A stretch of DNA of 33,833 bases from Duncaniella sp. (GTDB taxonomy: Bacteria; Bacteroidota; Bacteroidia; Bacteroidales; Muribaculaceae), in the NCBI GenBank assembly GCA_022511285.1, contig JAFLRW010000003.1, forward strand, positions 1 through 33,833. The letters are read 5' to 3'. The notes under the pieces are model-generated. The model worked only from the letters and a program-made list of their open reading frames with translations, was not told the origin of the DNA and did no database searches. The position numbers were made by a program, and so were the translations under genes. Shown here in pieces: positions 16,558 through 24,294 of the stretch (positions are counted from its first letter, which is position 1; each line of letters starts with the position of its first letter).

Positions 16558-17139
16558 TTAAAATACATAGATGAGGTTGACGGCCGCTTTGGTTGGGCCA
16601 AAATAGTTGTGGGAGCCACTATCAGTCTTTTTACCACATTCCTTACACTCAAATTCATCAAACTTGGTGTAGAGATAACCGACGCCAATTTCGAGTTCGA
16701 GGTTGAAATGCTTGGACAGGAGGAATGAATAGCCATATGCTATACCGCCGCCGACAGCCCAACCCTGATAGCGATGGTCCGTGAGGCGAGAAAAGTCGCT
16801 TCCGAGGAAGTTGATATCATTACGGATGTTGCCAAAATTGTATTTGCCGCCTAAGAGGTGTAGGCCCACAAAGTGTTTAGCAAAATATTCGCAGAACCAG
16901 TATCGAGCCTCGGGCTGCACCAGCCAGTGTTTCCATTTATGGTCGTTGACGGGCCAAAGGTTTAGTTGGCCGGTGAGGTCTAAGGACCAATGTGGCGCAA
17001 GGCCGACTTCAACTCCTAAGTTAGGTGAAAGAGCAGCATCCGGAAGCAGGTTCGTTTTGATGTTGACATTCTGTGCCCTAACTGCGAATACTGCAAAAAT
17101 CGCAAAAATTAGAGTGTAAATTCTCCGGTTTAGTGGCAT
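16558..17139 (-). CDS. DUF3575 family protein, first gene of the fimbrial operon
   Basis: A 193-residue exported protein with signal peptide (MPLNRRIYTLIFAIFAVFAVRAQ). NIKTNLLPDAALSPNLGVEVGLAPHWSLDL and WLVQPEARYWFCEYFAKHFVGLHLLGGKYN are hallmark DUF3575 stretches, and alternating hydrophobic strands ending in a C-terminal aromatic residue (NLIYVF) suggest a small outer-membrane beta-barrel. Two CxxC-type cysteines lie near the C-terminus (ECKECGKK). Position as first gene of a type V fimbrial operon suggests a role in secretion or assembly of the subunits, but the biochemical function is not established to my knowledge. A -7 promoter box lies about 85 bp upstream. Confidence 0.85.
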   Translation of the reverse strand: MPLNRRIYTLIFAIFAVFAVRAQNVNIKTNLLPDAALSPNLGVEVGLAPHWSLDLTGQLNLWPVNDHKWKHWLVQPEARYWFCEYFAKHFVGLHLLGGKYNFGNIRNDINFLGSDFSRLTDHRYQGWAVGGGIAYGYSFLLSKHFNLELEIGVGYLYTKFDEFECKECGKKTDSGSHNYFGPTKAAVNLIYVF

Positions 17140-17142
17140 TAT

Positions 17143-17280
17143 GTTAAGATTTTGTCATTATTCAGTGCCTTTTGGGAGGCTTATATGTGCTCTGAAAGGT
17201 GCGTTTCGATAGAACACGATTACAAAGTTAAGAAAATTTTATTGCTTAACATTCCTTTCAAATCTTAAAATGTGTTAAGC
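17143..17280. promoter_or_regulatory. Four GTTAAG/CTTAAC motifs around the fimbrial operon promoter
   Basis: GTTAAG occurs at 17143-17148 and 17227-17232, GCTTAAC at 17244-17250 and GTTAAGC at 17274-17280. The last two form an inverted pair with 23 bp between. One copy overlaps the -7 box of the fimbrial promoter and one lies between the -7 and -33 positions, as expected for a regulator site. The region is AT-rich, so chance remains possible. Confidence 0.35.
17223..17230 (-). promoter_or_regulatory. Promoter -7 box of the fimbrial operon
   Basis: The minus strand reads TAACTTTG, a full match to TAnnTTTG. No good TTTG is found at the -33 distance, which would fit a promoter that depends on an activator. 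The start site would be near 17216, with a leader of about 77 nt. Confidence 0.5.
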
Positions 17281-17299
17281 GGAGTCGTTTTTTCTTATA

Positions 17300-17331
17300 T
17301 TTGTGCTTTCGGCTGAATTGTTGTAATTTTG
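17300..17331 (+). promoter_or_regulatory. Complete Bacteroidota promoter for the topoisomerase III transcript
   Basis: TTTG at 17300-17303 and TAATTTTG at 17324-17331 are separated by exactly 20 bp, matching both boxes of the primary-sigma consensus. The expected start is about 23 nt before the ATG at 17361. Confidence 0.75.
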
Positions 17332-17360
17332 CAAAAAAAACAAATATCACCTAATTATAT

Positions 17361-17789
17361 ATGAAACCGCTTTTCGCTACGATTGTAACGGCAATACTAT
17401 TTTCAGTGCCGGTGAGTGGCAAGATGACACGAAGCTATGAGAGTGCTACAGACGGCACGCCTGTGATGATAGTGGACAGTATTGATTATCGCAAGGAGTT
17501 GACCAGAGTGTACGGGCGACTTGCGGGAGCTCCCAACACGAGTTCGCGTGTGGATATGGTCAGTGTGACGGCCGGAGGCAAAGTGCAGGAGTGCACCGAT
17601 ATTGACGGAGTGGACTTTAACCGCTATTTTCAGTGGGAAGAGAGTGGCGAGATAGCCATAGAGCTTGATTTTTCGCCGATGGCCCCGACCAATGAAGGGG
17701 TGTTGACCATTAAGACACCGCAGGGAGAGTCCGTCACAAAATTCATACTTACTTCCGGCGTGAAGGGAAAGAAAGCGAGAGGCAAGTGA
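17361..17789 (+). CDS. Small secreted protein of unknown function upstream of topB
   Basis: A 142-residue product with a short signal peptide (MKPLFATIVTAILFSVPVSG). The mature part has alternating strands (TPVMIVDSIDYRKELTRVYGRL, VDMVSVTAGGKVQECTDIDGVDF, GEIAIELDFSPM) and a basic tail (GVKGKKARGK). I do not recognise a family. It may be a single beta-sandwich domain that binds something in the envelope. Its TGA overlaps the GTG start of topoisomerase III, so translation is probably coupled even though one product is exported and the other cytoplasmic. The promoter directly upstream fits both consensus boxes. Confidence 0.8.
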   Translation: MKPLFATIVTAILFSVPVSGKMTRSYESATDGTPVMIVDSIDYRKELTRVYGRLAGAPNTSSRVDMVSVTAGGKVQECTDIDGVDFNRYFQWEESGEIAIELDFSPMAPTNEGVLTIKTPQGESVTKFILTSGVKGKKARGK

Positions 17790-19870
17790 AGCTCTGTATC
17801 ACTGAGAAGCCGAGTGTGGCGCGCGATATAGCCCGATTGCTTGGGGCTGATGTCAAGCGCGACGGTTATTACGAAGGGAGCGGCTATTGCGTGACCTGGA
17901 CTTTCGGGCATCTTTGCAGTCTGAAAGAGCCCCACGACTATAGCGATGCCTGGAAACGTTGGAGCCTCGGAGTGCTCCCGATGATTCCGCAGCGATTCGG
18001 CATCAAGCTAATCCCCAATCAGAGCTATGAACGGCAGTTTCACGTCATTGAATCGCTTGCCGCTCAAGCAGAGGAGATTATAAACTGTGGTGATGCCGGG
18101 CAAGAGGGAGAATTGATACAGCGATGGGTTATGCTCAAAGCCGGAGTGACTTGCCCGGTGAAGCGCCTTTGGATATCCTCCCTCACAGACGATGCCATCC
18201 GTGAAGGGTTTGGCAATCTTCTCCCGGAGGAAAACTATCTCAACCTGTATCACGCCGGGATGTCGCGTGCCATCGGCGACTGGATTCTCGGGATGAACTG
18301 CACGCGCCTCTACACATTAAAATACTCCTCTCCGGGAAATGTGCTCTCAATAGGCCGTGTGCAGACACCAACGCTTGCGTTGATAGTGCAGCGCCACAAG
18401 GAGATTGCCGATTTCAAGCCCGAGGATTTCTGGGAGCTGAAAAGCATCTATCGCGACACTACTTTTTCGGCCACTTCAGGGCGCTTTATGAACATTGCCG
18501 ATGCCGAAAAAGCCCTTGAGAAAATCAGGGGGAAGGAAATGCGCCTGACTGATGTGCAGGAGAAGCAGGGTCGCGAATCCGCTCCGCGGCTCTTTGACCT
18601 CACCACGCTACAGGTGGAGTGTAATAAAAAGTGGGGCTGGACAGCTGACGAGACGCTCAAATTAATTCAGAGCCTGTATGAAAAAAAGGTGACCACCTAT
18701 CCGCGAGTCGACACCACGTATCTCAGTGAGGATATCTATCCCAAAGTGCCTGTAATACTCAGCCAGATGACCCCCTATGCCAATCTGACTGCCCCGGTGC
18801 TGGCAGAAAAGATAGCCAAGACGAAAAAGATTTTTGACAACTCGAAGGTCACAGACCACCATGGCATTATTCCAACAGGCCAATCGCCATCAGTTTTAGT
18901 GGGAGATGAGCGCAAGCTTTACCACTTGATTGCATTGCGTTTTATCGCAGCCTTCTATCCCGATTGTCGGTTTATGACCACGACAGTTATGGGTGAGGTT
19001 GATTCTATCCCATTCAAAACCTCAGGCAAGGTGATTACTGATCCGGGCTGGCGCAAACTGTATGCCGGCGACGAGACCAGGACCTCTGATGACGACGAGG
19101 AGGCCATCCTTCCCGAATTCACCCCCGGAGAACATGGGCCACAAGAACCATCATTGATTAAAAAGACCACTCAGCCCCCAAAATACTACACTGAAGGCAC
19201 ACTGCTTCGCGCCATGGAAAGCGCCGGAAAGACTGTCGACGACGAGGAGCTGCGCGAGGCTATGAAGGAGAACGGCATCGGCCGTCCGTCTACTCGTGCC
19301 TCCATAATAGAGACGCTCTTCAAACGCCGGTATATCCAGCGCCAGCGAAAGACGATAGTGCCCACACAAGCGGGAATCGAACTGATTGACACTATCAACG
19401 AAGAATTGCTCAAAAGCGCGAAGCTGACCGGCCTGTGGGAAAACAAGTTGCGCCGCATTGAAAGAGGCTCTTACTCAGCGGCAGAGTTTATTGACGAACT
19501 CAAGACGCTCGTCAATCAGATAGTGCTCAATGTGATGGCCGACAACTCTCACTCAAAAATAATAGTTGAGCAGCAGAGTAAGCCTGAGACAAAGGGGCGC
19601 AAATCGGCTGCTGACAGAACGGCAGGGGCAAAACCGACAAAGGCTCGCTCACAGCGAATCACAAGGTTTGAACAAGTGGAATGTCCCTTGTGTGGCAGCG
19701 GCCATATTGTGAAAGGACGCACCGCCTTTGGCTGTTCGCGATATAGTGAAGGGTGTGGATTGAGGCTTTATTTCTCTGACTGGGATGAATCTCTGAGCCC
19801 TACAAAGCTAAAGAAGGAGTTATCCAAGAAGGGCCCCCATCTGTCTGCAGACAATCCCACTCAGAATTAA
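17786..19870 (+). CDS. topB: DNA topoisomerase III
   Basis: Type IA topoisomerase that cuts one strand and passes another through, resolving precatenanes and recombination intermediates. The TOPRIM domain starts the protein (CITEKPSVARDIARLLG, then NCGDAGQEGELIQRW). The active-site Tyr305 lies in TTYPRVDTTYLSED, and GRVQTPTLALIVQ is a conserved topoisomerase III segment. A C-terminal four-cysteine zinc motif (CPLCGSGH, then GCSRYSEGCGLRL) follows about residue 630. The 694-residue length is normal for Bacteroidota TopB. The GTG start at 17786 overlaps the upstream stop and gives the expected N-terminus MKLCITEKPS. RecQ and TopB cooperate in other bacteria; recQ lies 11 kb away and is broken here. 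Confidence 0.96.
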   Translation: MKLCITEKPSVARDIARLLGADVKRDGYYEGSGYCVTWTFGHLCSLKEPHDYSDAWKRWSLGVLPMIPQRFGIKLIPNQSYERQFHVIESLAAQAEEIINCGDAGQEGELIQRWVMLKAGVTCPVKRLWISSLTDDAIREGFGNLLPEENYLNLYHAGMSRAIGDWILGMNCTRLYTLKYSSPGNVLSIGRVQTPTLALIVQRHKEIADFKPEDFWELKSIYRDTTFSATSGRFMNIADAEKALEKIRGKEMRLTDVQEKQGRESAPRLFDLTTLQVECNKKWGWTADETLKLIQSLYEKKVTTYPRVDTTYLSEDIYPKVPVILSQMTPYANLTAPVLAEKIAKTKKIFDNSKVTDHHGIIPTGQSPSVLVGDERKLYHLIALRFIAAFYPDCRFMTTTVMGEVDSIPFKTSGKVITDPGWRKLYAGDETRTSDDDEEAILPEFTPGEHGPQEPSLIKKTTQPPKYYTEGTLLRAMESAGKTVDDEELREAMKENGIGRPSTRASIIETLFKRRYIQRQRKTIVPTQAGIELIDTINEELLKSAKLTGLWENKLRRIERGSYSAAEFIDELKTLVNQIVLNVMADNSHSKIIVEQQSKPETKGRKSAADRTAGAKPTKARSQRITRFEQVECPLCGSGHIVKGRTAFGCSRYSEGCGLRLYFSDWDESLSPTKLKKELSKKGPHLSADNPTQN

Positions 19871-19872
19871 AT

Positions 19873-19904
19873 TTTGATAATTTCACGGGAAATTGTTAAT
19901 TTTG
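19873..19904 (+). promoter_or_regulatory. Complete Bacteroidota promoter for tpiA
   Basis: TTTG at 19873-19876 and TAATTTTG at 19897-19904 are 20 bp apart, a full two-box match. The -33 box begins 3 bp after the topB stop. The leader before the ATG at 19946 would be about 35 nt. Confidence 0.75.
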
Positions 19905-19945
19905 CCGCGTAAAAAACAATCTATATACAAAACTAAGGTAAACCA

Positions 19946-20701
19946 ATGAGAAAGAATATCGTTGCCGGCAACTGGAAAATGAATACAACTCTCCCCGAGG
20001 GTGTAAAGCTTGCCGAGCAAGTCAATGCTGCGCTTGCTGCAGCTACTCCAAAATGTGATGTGGTCATCTGTGTGCCCTTTACCCATCTGGCCACCATTAA
20101 CCAGGTGATTGACAAGACTAAGCTTGGTCTTGGCGCTGAAAACTGCGCAGACCATAAGAGTGGAGCATATACCGGCGAGGTGTCAGCTCCGATGGTGGCA
20201 TCAACCGGTGCCACTTACGTAATCCTTGGTCACTCAGAGCGTCGTCAGTATTACGGCGAGACATCAGAAACCCTGCGCGACAAGGTGCGCCTGGCCCTTG
20301 ATAATGGTCTGGCTCCCATCTTCTGTATCGGCGAAGTATTGGAGCAGCGCGAGGACGGCAGCTACTTAAACGTGGTGAAAACTCAGATTGAAGAGGGACT
20401 TTTCAACCTTTCGGCTGAAGAGTTTGGCAAAATCATTCTTGCCTACGAACCCGTCTGGGCCATCGGAACAGGCAAGACTGCCACCGCAGATCAGGCTGAA
20501 GAGATGCACGCATATATCCGCCAGACTATAGAGTCCAAATATGGCAAAGAAGTGGCCGACAACACATCTATCCTCTATGGAGGAAGCTGCAAGCCATCCA
20601 ATGCTAAGGAGATATTCTCCAAGCCTAATGTGGATGGAGGCCTTATTGGCGGAGCCGCCCTTGAATGCGAGTCATTTATGGGCATCGTAAATGCCTTCTA
20701 A
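19946..20701 (+). CDS. tpiA: Triosephosphate isomerase
   Basis: Glycolytic enzyme interconverting dihydroxyacetone phosphate and glyceraldehyde 3-phosphate in the cytoplasm. All catalytic residues are present: Asn9 and Lys11 in GNWKMN, His96 in GHSERR and Glu168 in [14 protein letters not shown], which also begins the flexible lid loop. The phosphate-binding [12 protein letters not shown] and GLIGGAALE segments complete the TIM barrel. The 251-residue length is normal. It heads a transcript with a SPOR protein and folE, with a clear promoter of its own. Confidence 0.98.
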   Translation: MRKNIVAGNWKMNTTLPEGVKLAEQVNAALAAATPKCDVVICVPFTHLATINQVIDKTKLGLGAENCADHKSGAYTGEVSAPMVASTGATYVILGHSERRQYYGETSETLRDKVRLALDNGLAPIFCIGEVLEQREDGSYLNVVKTQIEEGLFNLSAEEFGKIILAYEPVWAIGTGKTATADQAEEMHAYIRQTIESKYGKEVADNTSILYGGSCKPSNAKEIFSKPNVDGGLIGGAALECESFMGIVNAF

Positions 20702-20738
20702 TAAACATCGAATCAATACCCTCTCTTGACAACCTCCT

Positions 20739-21224
20739 ATGCGCTCCATATTCCTCCCTATCTGTGCGCTTCTGCCGCTCATAGCTTCAGCTGACGACAA
20801 TGTAGTCACAATCGTGGATCATATCACCGCAGGCTCGTCCACCGTGGTGGAGCTCCCTGATGCACTGAAGGCAAGACTCGAAAAAGACCTTGAACAGGCC
20901 GCCGAGGAGGAACAGCGAGAGGATCTCCCCACCGTGCGTCCGGCCAACGGACGCATGGCGGGCTACCGTGTGCAGGTGTTCTCTGACAATAACCCTCGCA
21001 CGGCAAAGGCTGAGGCCGGGAGCAAGCAGAGGGGTATAGCTGCGCGTTTTCCACAGTATCAGACCTATGTAAGCTACACATCTCCTTATTGGCGCTTGAA
21101 AGTGGGCGATTTCCGCACGCAGCAGGAGGCTAATGCAGCAGCCGAGGAGCTCAGAAAGGCATTTCCGGCTTACAGCAAGGAGATAAGAGTGGTGAGAGAC
21201 CGCGTCAATATTTCAGGCAACTGA
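20739..21224 (+). CDS. SPOR-domain envelope protein
   Basis: Exported protein of 161 residues with a signal peptide (MRSIFLPICALLPLIASADD). The C-terminal half is a SPOR domain (about 80-155): GYRVQVFSDNNPRTAKAEA, then YVSYTSPYWRLKVGDFRTQQEANAAAEELRKAF. SPOR domains bind glycan strands lacking stem peptides at division sites. A short acidic linker (RLEKDLEQAAEEEQREDL) separates signal and domain. It lies between tpiA and folE with small gaps (37 and 16 bp), an arrangement I recall from other Bacteroidales. A role in peptidoglycan remodelling or division is likely; no enzyme domain is present. Confidence 0.9.
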   Translation: MRSIFLPICALLPLIASADDNVVTIVDHITAGSSTVVELPDALKARLEKDLEQAAEEEQREDLPTVRPANGRMAGYRVQVFSDNNPRTAKAEAGSKQRGIAARFPQYQTYVSYTSPYWRLKVGDFRTQQEANAAAEELRKAFPAYSKEIRVVRDRVNISGN

Positions 21225-21240
21225 CCCCCGCCAGAGATTT

Positions 21241-21825
21241 ATGGATAAAAATTACGGCCTTTCTGAAGCCACTATTCGTGATATAGCATCTCATTACGAG
21301 GCGATACTCTCCCTGTTGGGAGAAGATCCCGCTCGCGAGGGGTTGTTGAAGACCCCTATGCGTGCGGCTAAGGCAATGGCCTATCTTACAAGGGGCTATC
21401 GTCAAGACGCCGATGAGATTATTAATGATGCAATTTTTACTCACGAGGGCTCGAAAATGGTGATTGTAAAGGGGATAGAGTTCTATTCGCTGTGTGAACA
21501 CCATATTCTTCCGTTCTATGGGACAGTCTCTGTCGGTTATATTCCCAACGGGCGAACCATCGGGCTGAGCAAATTGGCTCGATTAGTAGACTTTTACGCC
21601 CGCAGAATGCAGGTCCAGGAGCGTATGACAGCACAAATTTGTTCTATAGTGATGGAGAAGTTAGGTGCAAAAGGAGCTATGGTGGTGTGCGATGGAGAGC
21701 ACCTCTGTATGAAGATGCGTGGCGTTGAAAAACAGCTGTCCCACACGCTGAGTATCGAGACAGCCGGAGTGTTTGACTCCGATCACACCCTGCGCGATGA
21801 GTTTCTCCGCGCTATAAATCATTAA
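21241..21825 (+). CDS. folE: GTP cyclohydrolase I
   Basis: First enzyme of tetrahydrofolate (and related pterin) synthesis, converting GTP to dihydroneopterin triphosphate. The zinc ligands are all visible: Cys85 and His88 in CEHHILPFYG and Cys156 in GEHLCMKMRG. LGEDPAREGLLKTPMRAAKAM and SKLARLVDFYARRMQVQERMT are standard folE type IA segments. The length (194 residues) is normal. It starts 16 bp after the SPOR gene stop and is followed by a strong hairpin, which closes the tpiA transcript. Confidence 0.97.
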   Translation: MDKNYGLSEATIRDIASHYEAILSLLGEDPAREGLLKTPMRAAKAMAYLTRGYRQDADEIINDAIFTHEGSKMVIVKGIEFYSLCEHHILPFYGTVSVGYIPNGRTIGLSKLARLVDFYARRMQVQERMTAQICSIVMEKLGAKGAMVVCDGEHLCMKMRGVEKQLSHTLSIETAGVFDSDHTLRDEFLRAINH

Positions 21826-21833
21826 GATTCTAT

Positions 21834-21872
21834 CAGAAAGCGCCCTCTGCATCAAGCAGAGGGCGCTTTCTG
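21834..21872. terminator. Bidirectional hairpin between folE and the ABC permease gene
   Basis: Arms 21834-21850 and 21856-21872 form a perfect 17-bp stem (core GCGCCCTCTGC with GCAGAGGGCGC) around a 5-nt loop. The stem is GC-rich with AAAG and CTTT at its base, and sits between two convergent stops (21825 and 21883). It probably ends both transcripts, though the U-tracts are short. Confidence 0.8.
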
Positions 21873-21882
21873 TGTGATTGCG

Positions 21883-23196
21883 TTATTTATAGCTTATCCA
21901 GCGTATAATCTCCTTGATATTTGGCTTTTTGCCATACATGAATATGCCTATACGATATATCTTGCCTGCCATCCACACCATTCCGAGGAAGCTGACTATT
22001 AGCAATCCAATTGACAAGGCTATCTCCCAGCCGGGAATGCCGGCGGGAATCCTCGCCACCATCACCATCGGAGCGGTCAGAGGGAAGAGGGACGACCAGA
22101 ATGCAAGTGGCCCCATAGGGTCGGCAGCGGCCACCATAGCGAAAATCAAGCCGAATATGATCGGGAATATGGCAAACGAGGATAGCTGGGATGCGTCCTG
22201 GACATTGTCGACAGTCGAGCCCACGGCGGCAAAGATTGACGAATAAAGCAGGAAGCCGAGCACCAAGAATAATGTGAGCAGAGCAGCAAGGCCGATTACT
22301 TCGCCTACATTGGTGAGCGACGCCATAGCCTGGATCAGTTCGATAGAGTCCTGGTGTCCGATGCTGTCGCTATTCCCCATCTGCACGGCTGCAATATCGC
22401 TCATCACATCGTCGGGCAGCAGAGCCGGCAGTATGAACCCCGACATTACAGATAGGAGCACTCCCCACAAAAGCATCTGTGTCACAGCCACCAAAGCTAC
22501 ACCTATGATTTTTCCAAGCATAAGTTGGGCGGGCTTTACAGATGTGACCACCACTTCGAGCACACGATTACTTTTCTCCTCGATGATTGACGTCATCACC
22601 ATCTGTCCGTAAATCAGGAGGAACATATAGAGGATAAATGTCAATCCGATACCTAATCCGTAGCTTAGCTCAGAGGAGAGTGCCTCACTATCCCCCTTGT
22701 CAGTGCGCAATGTGCTGATGGTGACATCGCTTTTCACCTCGTCCATTATCTTGTCAAGGTTGTCGATGTCATATCCTTTAAGCCTTTCGGTCTCTACAAT
22801 TTTGTTGATTTGTCCGGTGATAGCGCTTTCTACAGCCAGAGGCACCGGGCCGTTGCTCAACAATTTAAGTTGTCCCCGGCGAGATTCCAGTATTCCGGAA
22901 GGGATTACGAGCACAGCCCCTTCGTCTTGGATCTGCATCGCGGAGTCGACTGTCACATCAGGAGTGGCAGGGCGAAATTTAACTTCGGGCGTGTCTGTCA
23001 GGCGTGTGGCCACAGAGCCGCTGTTGTCCACTACAAGCACAGTGGTCTCCGAGCCGTCCATAAACACCATCATCAGCCCTGGAAGCGCCATTAAAAGAAG
23101 CATCAGCAATGGCATCAGGATTGTAGTGATGATAAAGCTCTTCTTCTTGACGCGCTCCATGTATTCGCGTTCGATTACTATTCCTATTTTTGACAT
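21883..23196 (-). CDS. ABC-2 type transporter permease (NatB-like)
   Basis: Inner-membrane permease of an ABC exporter, 437 residues. It has the ABC-2 layout: a cytoplasmic start (IVIEREYMERVKKKSFIITTILMPLLMLLLM), TM1 near 20-45, a large extracytoplasmic domain (about 50-195, VLVVDNSGSVATRL), then about five helices. EEKSNRVLEVVVTSVKPAQLMLGKI is the conserved coupling segment of the family. It begins 23 bp below the ATP-binding gene, so both are on one transcript. NatAB in Bacillus exports sodium; the substrate here is not shown by sequence and could be an ion, a drug or an envelope component. Confidence 0.88.
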   Translation of the reverse strand: MSKIGIVIEREYMERVKKKSFIITTILMPLLMLLLMALPGLMMVFMDGSETTVLVVDNSGSVATRLTDTPEVKFRPATPDVTVDSAMQIQDEGAVLVIPSGILESRRGQLKLLSNGPVPLAVESAITGQINKIVETERLKGYDIDNLDKIMDEVKSDVTISTLRTDKGDSEALSSELSYGLGIGLTFILYMFLLIYGQMVMTSIIEEKSNRVLEVVVTSVKPAQLMLGKIIGVALVAVTQMLLWGVLLSVMSGFILPALLPDDVMSDIAAVQMGNSDSIGHQDSIELIQAMASLTNVGEVIGLAALLTLFLVLGFLLYSSIFAAVGSTVDNVQDASQLSSFAIFPIIFGLIFAMVAAADPMGPLAFWSSLFPLTAPMVMVARIPAGIPGWEIALSIGLLIVSFLGMVWMAGKIYRIGIFMYGKKPNIKEIIRWISYK

Positions 23197-23219
23197 ATGT
23201 GTGATTGGGTGTGTTACGG

Positions 23220-24152
23220 TTATGATATTGCTAAATCATCCTTCACGGCTCGGATGAAAATCTCGTTCATTGAGGCTATACTCTCGTTAAATCCTTTCAG
23301 AGCCACGGTGTCGTTGGCTATGGCGATGACATCGCGCAGCTCAACGCCGTCATTGACACGCAGCGAAAGGCGTGTGTGACCTTGTGCGTCAGGGGTGGGG
23401 AGTGTAAAATCGCCGGCCACGGGGAGCAGTCGTTCCATCAGAGCTTGATGGTCGCCCTCAAATGTGATATCGTATCTCCCGCCGAAGTATCTGCGCCGCA
23501 GCTCATCGACATTGCCACTGAGTATGTTGCGGCTGTTGTTGATGAGAGTGATATTGTCGCATATCTCCTCAACGGAGGCCATATTGTGAGTGGAGAATAT
23601 CACGGTGGCACCTTCGTCTTTGAGTTTGATAATCTCCTCTTTGAGCAAGTTGGCGTTGATAGGGTCAAACCCCGAGAACGGTTCGTCAAAGATGAGCAAT
23701 CGCGGCCGGTGGAGCACTGTCACAATAAACTGCACTTTCTGAGCCATACCCTTGGATAACTCTTCCACCTTTTTATCCCACCACGAGAGGATGTCGAATT
23801 TCTCAAACCATCTTCTGAGGCTGCTTTGGGCTTCAGATTTGGAGAGTCCTTTTAGACGGGCGAAAAACAGTGCCTGCTCACCCACCTTCATTTTCTTATA
23901 CAGTCCGCGTTCTTCCGGCAGATAGCCTATCTTTTCCACATCCTCTTGCGTGAGGATATGTCCGTCAAACAACACCCGTCCCGAGTCAGGGGCGGTGATA
24001 TGGTTGATGATGCGTATCAATGTGGTTTTGCCGGCGCCATTCGGGCCCAACAGACCATACACCTGCCCCTCGGGAATGGTAAGGCTCACATCATCGAGAG
24101 CCTTGTGGGAGGCGTAGGTCTTTGTTACGTTTTCTACTTCCAGTATATTCAT
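23220..24152 (-). CDS. ABC transporter ATP-binding protein (NatA-like)
   Basis: Cytoplasmic ATPase partner of the adjacent permease. Walker A is GPNGAGKTT (residues 36-44 from the start at 24152), the signature is LSKGM, Walker B is LLIFDEP and the switch histidine lies in STHN. A C-terminal extension of about 90 residues (YDITFEGDHQALMERLL) is typical for NatA-like exporters. An in-frame ATG at 24200 exists but would add MTHTLHTYTTVSISAK, unlike the family, and would leave almost no leader below the -7 box at 24212-24219. I therefore chose 24152, where MNILEVENVTKTY begins the ABC domain. Confidence 0.92.
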   Translation of the reverse strand: MNILEVENVTKTYASHKALDDVSLTIPEGQVYGLLGPNGAGKTTLIRIINHITAPDSGRVLFDGHILTQEDVEKIGYLPEERGLYKKMKVGEQALFFARLKGLSKSEAQSSLRRWFEKFDILSWWDKKVEELSKGMAQKVQFIVTVLHRPRLLIFDEPFSGFDPINANLLKEEIIKLKDEGATVIFSTHNMASVEEICDNITLINNSRNILSGNVDELRRRYFGGRYDITFEGDHQALMERLLPVAGDFTLPTPDAQGHTRLSLRVNDGVELRDVIAIANDTVALKGFNESIASMNEIFIRAVKDDLAIS

Positions 24153-24211
24153 TTTTGCGCTGATAGATACAGTAGTGTATGTGTGTAAGGTATGCGTCAT
24201 GTAATTAGTCG

Positions 24212-24219
24212 CAAAATTA
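24212..24219 (-). promoter_or_regulatory. Promoter -7 box for the ABC exporter pair
   Basis: The minus strand reads TAATTTTG, an exact TAnnTTTG match. A start near 24205 gives a leader of about 53 nt to the ATG at 24152. No good -33 TTTG is present; the spot is TTTC. Confidence 0.55.
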
Positions 24220-24240
24220 CGATAAAAGTTTCATCGGCGT

Positions 24241-24266
24241 TGAAACTTTTTCTTAATCTCTGCGTC
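24241..24266 (+). promoter_or_regulatory. ECF-type promoter upstream of the sigma factor gene
   Basis: TGAAAC (24241-24246) and CGTC (24263-24266) are separated by 16 bp, the classical spacing for ECF sigma promoters of the sigma W/X type. It ends 28 bp before the sigma factor ATG at 24295, which suggests the factor activates its own gene. TAnnTTTG is absent here. Confidence 0.6.
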
Positions 24267-24294
24267 TAATATGAAACATCCCCACTGATTACCG

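Noticed and set aside
17143-17268. Invertible promoter flanked by TTAAGATT and AATCTTAA
   Set aside because: The arms match over only 8 bp without a gap and no invertase gene is nearby. Known invertible fimbrial or capsule promoters have longer arms.
24152-24200. Upstream ATG at 24200 as start of the ABC ATPase
   Set aside because: It adds 16 residues unlike the family and would sit only about 5 nt from the expected transcription start.
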